From contig NZ_JAPEHU010000003.1 of NCBI RefSeq assembly GCF_028823635.1, positions 248,001 through 312,000 on the forward strand: a DNA stretch of 64,000 nt. Direction: 5' to 3'. The notes below the pieces were generated by a model that was not told the DNA's origin, ran no database searches, and saw nothing but the letters and a program-made list of their open reading frames with translations. How positions within the stretch are numbered: position 1 is the first letter of the stretch; every line of letters starts with the position of its first letter. A program made the position numbers and the translations under genes. The stretch is from Demequina sp. B12 (GTDB taxonomy: Bacteria > Actinomycetota > Actinomycetes > Actinomycetales > Demequinaceae). Of this stretch, positions 26,361 to 34,722 are shown piece after piece.

Positions 26361-27014
26361 ATGTCAAACCGCATCGGCCCCCTGAGGCTGGCCCTCGAGG
26401 ACATCCGCACCGCTCACCGCCGCGACCCCGCGGCGCGCTCGACGCTGGTCATTGCGCTGTCCTACCAGGGCGTCCACGCCGTGTGGCACCACCGTGTCGC
26501 GCACTGGCTGTGGAACCACGGCTTCAAGACTTACGGCCGGTTGTGGTCGCAGTACGCCCGCCGTCGCACCGGGATTGAGATTCATCCCGGTGCGACGCTT
26601 GGGCGCCGTGTCTTCATTGACCACGGCATGGGCGTGGTGGTGGGAGAAACTGCAGTCGTCGGAAACGACGTGCTGCTCTTCCACGGCGTCACTCTTGGTG
26701 GCACCACCATGAGCCCCGGCAAACGCCACCCCACGATCGGCGACCGGGTGGTCGTCGGTGCTGGTGCGAAGGTTCTTGGGCCTGTGCACATTGGCTGCGA
26801 TGCCCGCATCGGTTCAAACGCTGTGGTGGTGCGCGATGTGCCGGACGGCGCAACCGCCGTGGGCATTCCCGCGAAGATCCGCAACAACCCGTCGGACCGG
26901 GAAGCCGGCACGGCCGCGTCTGCCGTGGATGCGGGCGACTCTCACCGTCACCCGGATCCGGATGCGCCCCCGCGCGAGGTCGAGCAGCGCGAACCCGCGA
27001 TGTACTACATCTAA
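26361..27014 (+). CDS. cysE: Serine O-acetyltransferase
   Basis: Transfers acetyl from acetyl-CoA to serine, the step before cysteine synthase. The 217-residue protein is of the shorter EpsC/SrpH-like type: an N-terminal helical part, then a left-handed beta helix with hexapeptide repeats ([39 protein letters not shown]). The C-terminus EPAMYYI ends in Ile, the residue that enters the CysK active site in the cysteine synthase complex. It is 25 nt downstream of cysK. A decamer copy (26371-26380) is in its first codons. Confidence 0.96.
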   Translation: MSNRIGPLRLALEDIRTAHRRDPAARSTLVIALSYQGVHAVWHHRVAHWLWNHGFKTYGRLWSQYARRRTGIEIHPGATLGRRVFIDHGMGVVVGETAVVGNDVLLFHGVTLGGTTMSPGKRHPTIGDRVVVGAGAKVLGPVHIGCDARIGSNAVVVRDVPDGATAVGIPAKIRNNPSDREAGTAASAVDAGDSHRHPDPDAPPREVEQREPAMYYI

Positions 27015-27220
27015 CGCGCAGCGCACGGCCTCGTCGGACCAGAGCGGTGCCTCAAGCGCAATGCTCGGATCCAATAAAAACGCCTGATATTCACACAAAA
27101 GCGGACGCTTCCGGCCGTATCTGGCTTAGCTCTCCCAAAAACTGGAATGTTTCGCTACAGTGACGAACAGAGCTTCCCCAAGGCTCTACCAGTTGGAGCG
27201 TCCCTCAGCCGCGCCAACCG
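27015..27220. other. Intergenic region with possible small RNA
   Basis: About 206 nt between cysE and its terminator. An AT-rich block (27065-27175) contains TACAGT near 27158 and a small hairpin (AGAGC/GCTCT) farther on, followed by the strong terminator at 27221-27252. A transcript of about 80 nt starting here is possible, but nothing identifies it. Confidence 0.25.
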
Positions 27221-27252
27221 CTCAGGGCCCCGCCAGATGGCGGGGCCCTGAG
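27221..27252. terminator. Bidirectional terminator, 14-bp perfect stem
   Basis: CTCAGGGCCCCGCC and GGCGGGGCCCTGAG around AGAT, between cysE and the convergent dps gene. Confidence 0.9.
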
Positions 27253-27297
27253 TCGTTAACTGGCCAACGGCGAGGTTGCCGCGACCTTCGCGTCTCG

Positions 27298-27777
27298 CTA
27301 TGACGCGAAGGCGCGCAACATCCAAGCAGTCTCCTCGTGGAAGGCAAGTCGAGCGTTGTAGAGGTCGGCTGTTGCACCGTCGCCCGCCTCGTCAGCGGCC
27401 TCGGACAACGGTCGCAACGCCGCAGCGACTGCCTCGTGATCGCGCTGCAGGTTCTTCACCATCTCCATGGCGTCGGCCGCAGGCTCGTGGTCCTTCAACG
27501 AGGTCAACTCCAGCATCTCCGCCATCGATCCCGGCGCCACCTCGCCCAGCGCTCGCATACGTTCGGCGAGTTCGTCCGTGGCAGCAAACAAAGCGTTGTA
27601 CTGCTCCTCCAGCATCAGATGCAGAGAGCGGAAGTGCGGTCCAGTGACATTCCAGTGGTAGCCGTGCGTCTTCAGATACAGCGTGAAGGTGTCGGCAAGC
27701 GCCTGCGCGAGGCCAGCATTGATCTCCTTCAAGTTGGCCTCGTCAATCCCAATTGCAGGAGTCGTCGTGTCAGCCAT
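27298..27777 (-). CDS. dps: Dps-family DNA-protection / ferritin-like protein
   Basis: A dodecameric iron-storage protein that detoxifies Fe(II) and peroxide and may bind DNA. The 159-residue four-helix bundle has the ferroxidase signature HWNVTGPHFRSLHLMLEEQY (His41, His53, Glu57/58). The short N-terminus has little positive charge, so DNA binding is not assured. GGAAGGA precedes the ATG. The divergent spacer holds a perfect inverted repeat (27838-27871) that may regulate it. Confidence 0.93.
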   Translation of the reverse strand: MADTTTPAIGIDEANLKEINAGLAQALADTFTLYLKTHGYHWNVTGPHFRSLHLMLEEQYNALFAATDELAERMRALGEVAPGSMAEMLELTSLKDHEPAADAMEMVKNLQRDHEAVAAALRPLSEAADEAGDGATADLYNARLAFHEETAWMLRAFAS

Positions 27778-27837
27778 GAAACTGTTCCTTCCGTTCGTCT
27801 ACGTGGGACAACACATATAACGACTCGGTTACAGACA

Positions 27838-27871
27838 GCATTCCCGCGCGGTGTTCGCTATGCGGGAATGC
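27838..27871. promoter_or_regulatory. Inverted repeat in the dps / CoA-binding divergent spacer
   Basis: GCATTCCCGC and GCGGGAATGC are perfect 10-bp arms 14 bp apart. The position between divergent starts suggests an operator; it could also be a hairpin in either leader. Confidence 0.5.
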
Positions 27872-27899
27872 CAGCGACTCGTATACCGTTTTGTGCATT

Positions 27900-28424
27900 A
27901 TGGACATGAACGCAAGCAACGCCATTCCGCCCATTGAGCCGGTTGCATTCGACGGCGAAGCCTGCCCCGCACCGACCGGCGGCCAGCTTCCCGACGACAC
28001 GGCGTTGGCGACTGCGCTTGGACAGGCCCGAACTGTGGCCGTAGTGGGGGCTTCCCCCAACGACCAACGCACCTCATACGCGATTGCCGTGTGGCTGATG
28101 GAGAACACCCCCTACCAGGTGTTCTTGGTCAACCCGATGGCGGTCGGCGATGAGATTCGTGGCCACGCGTTCTATGCATCATTGGCCGATCTCCCCGTTG
28201 TCCCCGACATCGTCGATGTCTTCCGTAGGAGTGAACACGTCCCCGAGGTCGCGGACGAAGCCGTTGCGGTGGGGTCGCGAATGCTGTGGATGCAGCTAGG
28301 CGTTGTCAACGAGGAAGCCGCCTCACAGGCGCGATCAGCGGGAATGTCCGTTGTGCAAAACCACTGCATCAAGGTCGAGTACGCGCGGCTTCGCACCGAG
28401 ATTGAGGAACACGCTGCGGCATAG
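27900..28424 (+). CDS. CoA-binding domain protein (YccU-like)
   Basis: The 174-residue protein contains a Rossmann-type CoA-binding domain: ARTVAVVGASPNDQRTSYAI, then YQVFLVNPMAVGDEIRGHAFYASLADLP and VDVFRRSEHVPEVADEAVAVG, ending LWMQLGVVNEEAASQARSAG. Homologues bind CoA or an acyl-CoA in the cytosol and their role is not settled. It is divergent from dps. Initiation is at ATG 27900 or 27906; no ribosome site is visible and a TATACC box lies 12 nt upstream. Confidence 0.85.
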   Translation: MDMNASNAIPPIEPVAFDGEACPAPTGGQLPDDTALATALGQARTVAVVGASPNDQRTSYAIAVWLMENTPYQVFLVNPMAVGDEIRGHAFYASLADLPVVPDIVDVFRRSEHVPEVADEAVAVGSRMLWMQLGVVNEEAASQARSAGMSVVQNHCIKVEYARLRTEIEEHAAA

Positions 28425-28516
28425 CCCCGTTCCTCGTGCGATCTGAGGTCAACTGATACGTGTCCGTGATCTTCGCAATCTAGACATATACGTCGGATTT
28501 TGGCACAGTCACGAGC

Positions 28517-29776
28517 ATGAGCACTCCCAGCGGTTACCGCCGCATTTCTGTCGATTCCTCTCGATCCCGAGAGATCCTCCACGTCGACTCTTTTGCCTTC
28601 GCCTTCACCGTCCCCGCCAAGGACGAAGACTTCCTGGACCGGATGATGCCCTGGGATCGGGCCCGCGCCATCGAAGTCGCTGACGAATCACGGGGCACCC
28701 CAGGAACACTCGCCGCCGTACACGCCAGCTTTGCGTTTGGCATGCGCATCCCAGGAGGGGCCGTTGTCCCCACCTCGGGCCTCACCTGGGTGGGGGTACA
28801 CCCCGGGCACCGTCGCCGCGGATTGCTGCGCGACATGATCGACGACCACTTTGAGCGCTCACTCGCCAGAGGCGAGGCGATCTCCGTTCTCATCGCGGCA
28901 GAGACAGAGATTTACCAGCGATTTGGGTACGGCCTGGCCGTCACTGACTGCCACCTGGAACTCGGGCGCGGAGTGGGCCTCCGAGACATCGCTGGCTCAA
29001 GCGAGCTCCATGTCGAGGTCGATACCGCCTCCGCCGACAAACACGGCACCATCATCCGGGAGGTGCAGGCGCAGGCACAGCGCCCCGGCATGTTCGCGAC
29101 GCTCGCGCCCCAGACCATCGCGGACACCTTCATGGACCTGGAGATCGACCGTGACGGCGCTGAGGAGCTGCGCATCGTCATCGTGCGCGAGGGCGCACGT
29201 CCGGTCGCATGGGCACTGTTCCAGCGCAAGCTGGACTGGACACCGTCCGGCCCCGCGGGCAAAGTCCGTGTCCGAACGTGGGGAGCACTAGACGCGAAGG
29301 CGACGCACCGGCTGGTCTCCGTACTGTGCGACTTCGACCTCATGAGCACCACCTCGATGGGGTCGTTCGCGTCAGACGATCCATTCCTGACGCTCCTCAA
29401 AGACATCCGCGGCGCCAAGGTCGCAGTCAAAGACAAGTTGTGGCTGCGCATCCTCGACGTGAAGGCCGCGCTGGAGGCACGCACCTATAGCGCCGATGCC
29501 GATCTTGCCTTGGCAATCACCGACGACCAGCTGGAAGCCAACGCACGCACCTGGCGTGCCACCATCACCAACGGCGCCGCCATCGTGAGCGCAACCACGG
29601 ACGCACCGGACCTCACCATCGCCGCCCAAGAGCTCGGCGCCGCCTACCTGGGCGGCACAAGCATCATCCAGTTGCATGGCGCTGGCCTGGTCACCGAACA
29701 CACTCAAGGAGCAGCCACCGCACTGTCGAACGCCATGGCGGGACAGGGACAACCCGCGTCCAACCTCTACTTCTAA
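28517..29776 (+). CDS. Eis-like GNAT N-acetyltransferase (copy 1)
   Basis: The 419-residue protein has the three-part Eis fold: an N-terminal GNAT domain with the acetyl-CoA loop VGVHPGHRRRGLLRDMI (around residue 93-109), a second degenerate GNAT region, and a C-terminal sterol-carrier-like domain (YLGGTSIIQLHGAGLVTEHT). In mycobacterial Eis the C-terminal carboxylate of a final Phe acts in catalysis; this protein also ends in Phe (NLYF). Eis acetylates amines, including aminoglycosides, at several positions; the natural substrate here is unknown. A related gene follows after 139 nt. Confidence 0.88.
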   Translation: MSTPSGYRRISVDSSRSREILHVDSFAFAFTVPAKDEDFLDRMMPWDRARAIEVADESRGTPGTLAAVHASFAFGMRIPGGAVVPTSGLTWVGVHPGHRRRGLLRDMIDDHFERSLARGEAISVLIAAETEIYQRFGYGLAVTDCHLELGRGVGLRDIAGSSELHVEVDTASADKHGTIIREVQAQAQRPGMFATLAPQTIADTFMDLEIDRDGAEELRIVIVREGARPVAWALFQRKLDWTPSGPAGKVRVRTWGALDAKATHRLVSVLCDFDLMSTTSMGSFASDDPFLTLLKDIRGAKVAVKDKLWLRILDVKAALEARTYSADADLALAITDDQLEANARTWRATITNGAAIVSATTDAPDLTIAAQELGAAYLGGTSIIQLHGAGLVTEHTQGAATALSNAMAGQGQPASNLYF

Positions 29777-29811
29777 ACGGAGCCGCCACGCGCCCAGCCC
29801 ACCTCCGGAAC

Positions 29812-29850
29812 GGGCCGATGCCACGCTCACCTGGAGCACAGCATCGGCCC
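29812..29850. repeat. Inverted pair of the decamer motif between the two eis-like genes
   Basis: GGGCCGATGC and GCATCGGCCC are perfect inverted copies with a 19-nt spacer, after copy 1 and 65 nt before the start of copy 2. The pair could fold as a terminator-like hairpin, or be a regulator site. Confidence 0.65.
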
Positions 29851-29915
29851 TATTCCCCGGTGGGGAAAACTCCACAAGATTTCTTTACCAGTGCAATACC
29901 TGGCAGGCTGGAGCC

Positions 29916-31187
29916 ATGAAGAAGGCACAGGGTTACCAGTCCATCTCCATCCCCGACCACCGTCTTGATGAGTTCTTTCAAGTGGTGCAGTGGGCGTTCG
30001 TAGGCGAATGGCTCAAGGAAGACCGGCAGGACTACGTCGACGCGCTTCCCACGGAACGGGCCCGCGCACTCGAAGTGAACGACGACCTGCGCGGAGAAGT
30101 CGGTGAACTCGCCGCCGTCCACGCATCCTTCGGCACCGAAATGATCACCCCCGGCGGCCGCCGCGTCCCCACCGCCGGCCTGTCGTGGCTAGGTGTTCAC
30201 CCCGCACACCGCCGACGTGGCCTCATGACTGCGATGATGCGCGACCACTTCCAGCGATGCATTGATCGCGGCGAGGCAGTGTCCGCGCTGTACGCGATGG
30301 AAGCGGAAATCTACAGCCGCTTCGGCTACGGCATGGCGTCCCAGACGGTGAAAGCCTCCATCCCCCGCGGCTCCACCATGTGGCCAGTCGACGGCGTGGA
30401 TGACCTCACCATCCGCTTGGAACGCGCCGACTTCGACAAGCACGACCAGCTCGTTGCCGACCTTCAAGCCAAGCTGACGCGGCCCGCCACGATCATCAAC
30501 CCGGTCGGCTCGGGCCGCAACGCCCGGTTCACCGACCCCGTAGGCAACCGTCACGGATACGAGCGCTGGCGCATCGCGATTGTGGAAGACCGTGGCGAGC
30601 CCGTGGCGTATGCCTTCTTCCGCCGCAAGGCCGACTCTGAGATCGGCATCCACGATGGCGTGTGCCAGGTTCGTGAACACGGCGCACTCACTCCGGCCGC
30701 ATCGCAGAAGCTCTGGCAGACGCTGCTGGACTTCGACCTCGTGGGCACCACACACACCGAGAACCTCGCTCTGGACGACCCTCTGCTCCACCAGCTCAAG
30801 GACGCACGCGGTGCACGTTCCAAGGTGATCGACAACCTGTGGGTCCGCCTCCTTGACGTCAAGACGGCGCTGGAGTCACGCGAGTACTTCCACGACTGCG
30901 ACGTCACGGTCTCACTCACGGACAAGCACGTCCCCGCCAACGCCGGTGTGTGGCGCATCGTCGTATCGGGACCCGACGCGACCGTCACCAAGGTCAGCGA
31001 CGATCCCACCGCGGCGGCCGACTTGTCGATGGACGCCCGCCACCTGTCCACCATCTACCTCGGTGGAACGTCCGTGGAGTCGCTGGCCGCGGCTGGCCTC
31101 ATTGCGGAACACACCGCGGGCCAGGCACGTGAACTTGCGGTGGCGATGCTCTCCCCCGTGGCGCCGCTGACCAACTGGGACTTCTAA
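29916..31187 (+). CDS. Eis-like GNAT N-acetyltransferase (copy 2)
   Basis: The 423-residue paralogue of the preceding gene keeps the same order: AGLSWLGVHPAHRRRGLMTAMM acetyl-CoA loop, a central degenerate GNAT part, and a C-terminal YLGGTSVESLAAAGLIAEHT domain. It also ends in Phe (NWDF), matching the catalytic C-terminal carboxylate of Eis. The start is the ATG followed by KKAQGYQSISIPD; the frame is open 80 codons further upstream, but that part overlaps the end of copy 1 and the inverted decamer pair. A CAGGCT box is 6 nt before the ATG. Confidence 0.88.
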   Translation: MKKAQGYQSISIPDHRLDEFFQVVQWAFVGEWLKEDRQDYVDALPTERARALEVNDDLRGEVGELAAVHASFGTEMITPGGRRVPTAGLSWLGVHPAHRRRGLMTAMMRDHFQRCIDRGEAVSALYAMEAEIYSRFGYGMASQTVKASIPRGSTMWPVDGVDDLTIRLERADFDKHDQLVADLQAKLTRPATIINPVGSGRNARFTDPVGNRHGYERWRIAIVEDRGEPVAYAFFRRKADSEIGIHDGVCQVREHGALTPAASQKLWQTLLDFDLVGTTHTENLALDDPLLHQLKDARGARSKVIDNLWVRLLDVKTALESREYFHDCDVTVSLTDKHVPANAGVWRIVVSGPDATVTKVSDDPTAAADLSMDARHLSTIYLGGTSVESLAAAGLIAEHTAGQARELAVAMLSPVAPLTNWDF

Positions 31188-31209
31188 CCCCAGCTTCTGC
31201 CTGCCCCGC

Positions 31210-31265
31210 CAAGTGGCTCCATTTCGTTGTTTTAGCTAGCTATGACAACGAAATGGAGCCACTTG
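31210..31265. repeat. 56-bp near-perfect palindrome between convergent genes
   Basis: Perfect 21-bp arms (31210-31230, 31245-31265; core AAGTGGCTCCATTTCGTTGT) enclose a 14-nt spacer that itself contains the palindrome TAGCTAGCTA, so 26 of 28 positions are symmetric. It lies between the second eis-like gene and rpiB and can act as terminator for both, but the stem is much less GC-rich than the other terminators here. It could be a mobile hairpin repeat. Confidence 0.75.
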
Positions 31266-31322
31266 AGCGGGAGCGCACGGCCGGGCGAATGGGCGGCCGA
31301 GCCTGAGCGCTTGAGCGGGCTG

Positions 31323-31775
31323 TTAGCCGCGTTTGACCTCGTAGGCCGTCATCTCGTCGATGCGACGCTGGTGACGCTCATCCTCACTGAACGGCTCATT
31401 GATGAACGCCTCAGCAATTGCGGTCGCTTCCTCAAGCGAATGCATGCGGCCACCAATCGACCCCACCTGAGCATCGTTGTGCTGCCGCGCAAGGCGTGCC
31501 GTCTCCTCTGACCAGATCAGCGCCGCACGGATACCCGTCACCCGGTTTGCGGCGAGCTGCTCACCGTTGCCGGAGCCGCCAATAACGATGCCAAGCGCGT
31601 CAGCATCGTCCCTCACGCCTTCGGCAGCGGAAATGCAAAAGGACGGATAGTCGTCAAGGGCGTCATACTCGTGAGCGCCGTGATCGACAACGTCGTAACC
31701 ACCGTCGGCGAAGTGTGCCTTGAGGTGTTCCTTCAGCTCGTAACCTGCGTGGTCCGCAGCGATGTGGATGCGCAT
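31323..31775 (-). CDS. rpiB: Ribose-5-phosphate isomerase B
   Basis: Interconverts ribose 5-phosphate and ribulose 5-phosphate in the pentose phosphate pathway. The 150-residue protein reads MRIHIAADHAGYELKEHL, then GGSGNGEQLAANRV and HNDAQVGSIGGR, the RpiB/LacAB fold. The GSGNGE motif with Glu is the type described for mycobacterial RpiB, where this Glu acts as base in place of the Cys used by the E. coli enzyme. The start may also be ATG 31784, three residues earlier. Confidence 0.93.
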   Translation of the reverse strand: MRIHIAADHAGYELKEHLKAHFADGGYDVVDHGAHEYDALDDYPSFCISAAEGVRDDADALGIVIGGSGNGEQLAANRVTGIRAALIWSEETARLARQHNDAQVGSIGGRMHSLEEATAIAEAFINEPFSEDERHQRRIDEMTAYEVKRG

Positions 31776-31891
31776 GAGGTTCATCTTGCCAGCACAAAGC
31801 CCCCGAACGCGACCACAAGGCCACTGCCCTCGCCCCGCACCACCTTCCTCGCCGTGAGCGAAACACACCCGACGCGTCGGGCTCCCCCACA

Positions 31892-31897
31892 TAGGGT
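31892..31897 (+). promoter_or_regulatory. -10 box (TAGGGT) of leaderless M13 peptidase gene
   Basis: TAGGGT lies exactly 6 nt before ATG 31904. Confidence 0.6.
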
Positions 31898-31903
31898 GAG
31901 GTC

Positions 31904-33841
31904 ATGGCACTTCACAGTGGAATCGACCAGTCAGAGTTCTCCCCCACCGTTCGCGCGGGAGACGACTTCTTCCGGTACGTCTCCGGGCCATGGGAAGAAA
32001 CCCATGTGATCCCCGACGACCGCGCCGCCGATGGCAGCTTCTACACCTTGCGCGACGAGGCAGAGAAGCACACTCGCGACATCATCGAAGCCGCGGACAG
32101 CACTTCCCTGATCGGCGCGCTGTACGCCAGTTTCATGGACGTGGACCGCGTCAACGCCCTTGGCGCTGCCCCGCTTGACGCAGACCTCGCCGAGCTCGCG
32201 AGCGCCACCGACCACGACAGCCTTGCCGGTGCCGTGGGCCGTCTCCAGCGCGCGGGCGTGTCAGGTCTGGTGGGCTACTACGTGTTCGCAGACAAGAACG
32301 CACCCGACCGCAACGTCGTCTACCTCAGCCAGTCCGGCATCGGACTGCCCGACGAGGCGTACTACCGGGAAGACTCCTACGCAGAGGTGCGCGACAAGTA
32401 CGTCGGCCACATCGACCGTATGGCGGGCTTGACCGGTGGCGACTTCACCGGAGCTGAGATCCTCGCACTCGAAACCGCCATCGCGAAGCACCACTGGGAT
32501 GTGGTGAAGTCGCGTGAGGCTGAGCTCACCCACAACCCCACGACGCTCACACAGCTGTCATCCGACGCCCCCGGTTTCGCATGGTCCACGTGGGCCGATG
32601 CCATTGAACTGCCGGAAGCCGCGCACGAACTCCTCATCGTGGCCGAACCTAGCTACTTCGAGGCTGTGGCCGCGCTGTGGAGCGAAACCTCGATCGAGCA
32701 GTGGAAGCGCTACTTCCAGTGGCGCATCGCGTCCTCACGCGCCGCCTACCTGACCGAAGAGATCTCGAAGGCGAACTTCGACTTCTACGGCACTGTGTTG
32801 TCCGGTGCGACCGAACAGCGCGAACGGTGGAAGCGCGGAGTCGGTTTCGTCGAGGCGGTCGCCGGTGAGCTTGTGGGCCAGGAGTACGTCAAGGAACACT
32901 TCCCCCCGGACCACAAGGCACACATGGACCGTCTGGTCGCCAACCTCATTGAGGCCTACCGCCAGTCCATCACCGGCCTGGACTGGATGACCCCAGCCAC
33001 GCAGCAGCGTGCGCTCGACAAGCTTGCAAACTTCACCCCCAAGATCGGCTACCCCGAGAAGTGGCGCGACTACACCGGCCTCGAAGCCAGCGCTACCGAC
33101 CTCGTGGGCAACGTCCGTGCGTCCTCGGTGTTTGATGAAGACTGGGAGTGGTCCAAGATCGGCAAGCCCGTGGATCACACCGAATGGCTCATGACACCCC
33201 AGACGGTCAACGCCTACTACCTGCCGACCGCGAACGAGATTGTGTTCCCGGCCGCCATCCTGCAGCCCCCGTTCTTCCACCCCGAGTCGGATGACGCCAT
33301 CAACTACGGCGGCATCGGCTCCGTCATCGGCCACGAGATCGGTCACGGCTTCGACGACCAGGGCTCCAAGTACAACGGATCCGGTGCGCTCGAAAACTGG
33401 TGGACGGACGCGGACCGCGAAGCGTTCATGGAACGCGCCAACCGCCTCATCGAGCAGTACAACGGCTACTCGCCCAAGCAGCTCGACGGTTCTCACTACG
33501 TCAACGGCGCCCTCACCGTGGGCGAAAACATCGGCGACTTGGCCGGAGTGGAGATCTCTCTCAAGGCCTACGAGATTGCGCTTGGACACCCCATCGATGA
33601 AGCACCAGAGATCGATGGGCTGACCGCCAAGCAGCGGTTCTTCATCGGCTACGCACTCACCGAACGCATGATGGTCCGCTCCGAAGCACTGATTACTCGC
33701 ATCGCAATGGACCCGCACTCCCCCAGCGAGTTCCGGGTCAACGGCATTGTCCGCAACGTGGACGCCTGGTACGACGCCTTTGGTGTGACCGAGGATCACG
33801 AGCTGTACCTGCCCAAGGCCGAACGCGTAGCGATCTGGTAG
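31904..33841 (+). CDS. pepO: M13 family zinc endopeptidase (PepO-like)
   Basis: A neprilysin-type metallopeptidase that cuts short peptides. The 645-residue protein has the zinc site HEIGH at 477-481 within VIGHEIGHGFDDQG, the third ligand Glu541 in ENIGDLAG, and the substrate-binding NAYYLPTANEIVFPA segment. No signal peptide or membrane helix is present, so it is a cytosolic member like PepO of lactic acid bacteria. It starts 6 nt from a TAGGGT box. The acetyltransferase gene begins 8 nt after the stop codon and is probably co-transcribed. Confidence 0.95.
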   Translation: MALHSGIDQSEFSPTVRAGDDFFRYVSGPWEETHVIPDDRAADGSFYTLRDEAEKHTRDIIEAADSTSLIGALYASFMDVDRVNALGAAPLDADLAELASATDHDSLAGAVGRLQRAGVSGLVGYYVFADKNAPDRNVVYLSQSGIGLPDEAYYREDSYAEVRDKYVGHIDRMAGLTGGDFTGAEILALETAIAKHHWDVVKSREAELTHNPTTLTQLSSDAPGFAWSTWADAIELPEAAHELLIVAEPSYFEAVAALWSETSIEQWKRYFQWRIASSRAAYLTEEISKANFDFYGTVLSGATEQRERWKRGVGFVEAVAGELVGQEYVKEHFPPDHKAHMDRLVANLIEAYRQSITGLDWMTPATQQRALDKLANFTPKIGYPEKWRDYTGLEASATDLVGNVRASSVFDEDWEWSKIGKPVDHTEWLMTPQTVNAYYLPTANEIVFPAAILQPPFFHPESDDAINYGGIGSVIGHEIGHGFDDQGSKYNGSGALENWWTDADREAFMERANRLIEQYNGYSPKQLDGSHYVNGALTVGENIGDLAGVEISLKAYEIALGHPIDEAPEIDGLTAKQRFFIGYALTERMMVRSEALITRIAMDPHSPSEFRVNGIVRNVDAWYDAFGVTEDHELYLPKAERVAIW

Positions 33842-33848
33842 TACCGCC

Positions 33849-34487
33849 ATGACCGCACACCCCGACGTCGATCCCTACGCAGAACTGGATCCACCGGACG
33901 AACGCACCATGCGCGAACGCATGCTCGCAGGAGACCTCTACCGCGGCGACGCGGAGATCTTGCAAGGCATCGATCGTGCGCAGGAACTGATGGAGACTCA
34001 CGAGAAACTCGCCCGCACTGACCCTGAAGGAGCAACCGCCGCACTGCGGGAACTCTTGGGGCACATGGGTGAAGGTGTCTGGATCCGCCCGCCTTTCAAG
34101 GTGGATTACGGTTCCAACATCTTCATTGGCGACCGGTCGTGGGCGAACTACGGCCTGATCGCGCTGGACCCGGCCCGGATCACCATTGGTTCCGATGTTC
34201 TCATTGGCCCCAACGTGCAACTGCTCACTCCCACGCATCCCATTGACGCGGACCTGCGCCGCGCCAAGTGGGAGGCGGCGGAACCGATCACGATTGGCGA
34301 CAACGTGTGGATTGGCGGCGGCGCGATCGTGTGCCCCGGCGTCACCGTTGGTGACAACGCCGTGATTGGGGCTGGCGCTGTGGTCGTGAAAGACATCCCC
34401 GCGAACGCAGTCGCGGTGGGCAACCCTGCGCGGGTGGTGCGTGTCGTCGAGCCAGGCGAGGCACGGCCAGACCCCGCGCGGGTTTAG
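33849..34487 (+). CDS. Sugar O-acetyltransferase (maltose/galactoside acetyltransferase type)
   Basis: The 212-residue enzyme has the N-terminal mac domain (TMRERMLAGDLYRGDAEIL) and a C-terminal left-handed beta helix with hexapeptide repeats (IFIGDRSWANYGLIALD, ITIGDNVWIGGGAIVCPG, VTVGDNAVIGAGAVV). The catalytic His is in the LTPTHPIDADLR segment. It transfers acetyl from acetyl-CoA to a sugar hydroxyl; the true acceptor is uncertain. It follows the M13 peptidase after 8 nt. Confidence 0.9.
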   Translation: MTAHPDVDPYAELDPPDERTMRERMLAGDLYRGDAEILQGIDRAQELMETHEKLARTDPEGATAALRELLGHMGEGVWIRPPFKVDYGSNIFIGDRSWANYGLIALDPARITIGSDVLIGPNVQLLTPTHPIDADLRRAKWEAAEPITIGDNVWIGGGAIVCPGVTVGDNAVIGAGAVVVKDIPANAVAVGNPARVVRVVEPGEARPDPARV

Positions 34488-34539
34488 AGTAGGAGACAAG
34501 CCCCGTTGTGGGGCGGTCACCGACCTCAAGGAGGCGCCT

Positions 34540-34647
34540 ATGGCTGAGAAGACGAACATCGACCTGATCGACGTGAAGGCTGAAGAAGCTGCCACCAGTG
34601 AAGGCGGCGGATGCTGCGGTACGTGTAACTGCGGCGGCGGCCAGTAG
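34540..34647 (+). CDS. Small Cys/Gly-rich protein, 35 aa
   Basis: A perfect AAGGAGG site lies 5 nt before the ATG and a strong terminator follows, so this tiny gene is very likely expressed. Its N-terminal half is acidic (KTNIDLIDVKAEEAATSE) and its C-terminal part is GGGCCGTCNCGGGQ with four Cys, resembling a metal-binding or modified-peptide tail. I do not recognise a named family. A longer in-frame start at 34441 would overlap the acetyltransferase gene and lacks a ribosome site. Confidence 0.75.
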   Translation: MAEKTNIDLIDVKAEEAATSEGGGCCGTCNCGGGQ

Positions 34648-34670
34648 GTCGACCCCATACTTCTAGACAG

Positions 34671-34709
34671 GAAGGCGGGATCGGAGCGAACAGCTCCGGT
34701 CCCGCCTTC
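34671..34709. terminator. Bidirectional terminator
   Basis: GAAGGCGGGATCGGAGC and GCTCCGGTCCCGCCTTC pair with one mismatch around GAACA, between the small Cys-rich gene and the convergent ABC transporter gene; TTCTGTG follows. Confidence 0.9.
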
Positions 34710-34722
34710 TTCTGTGTTCTCT

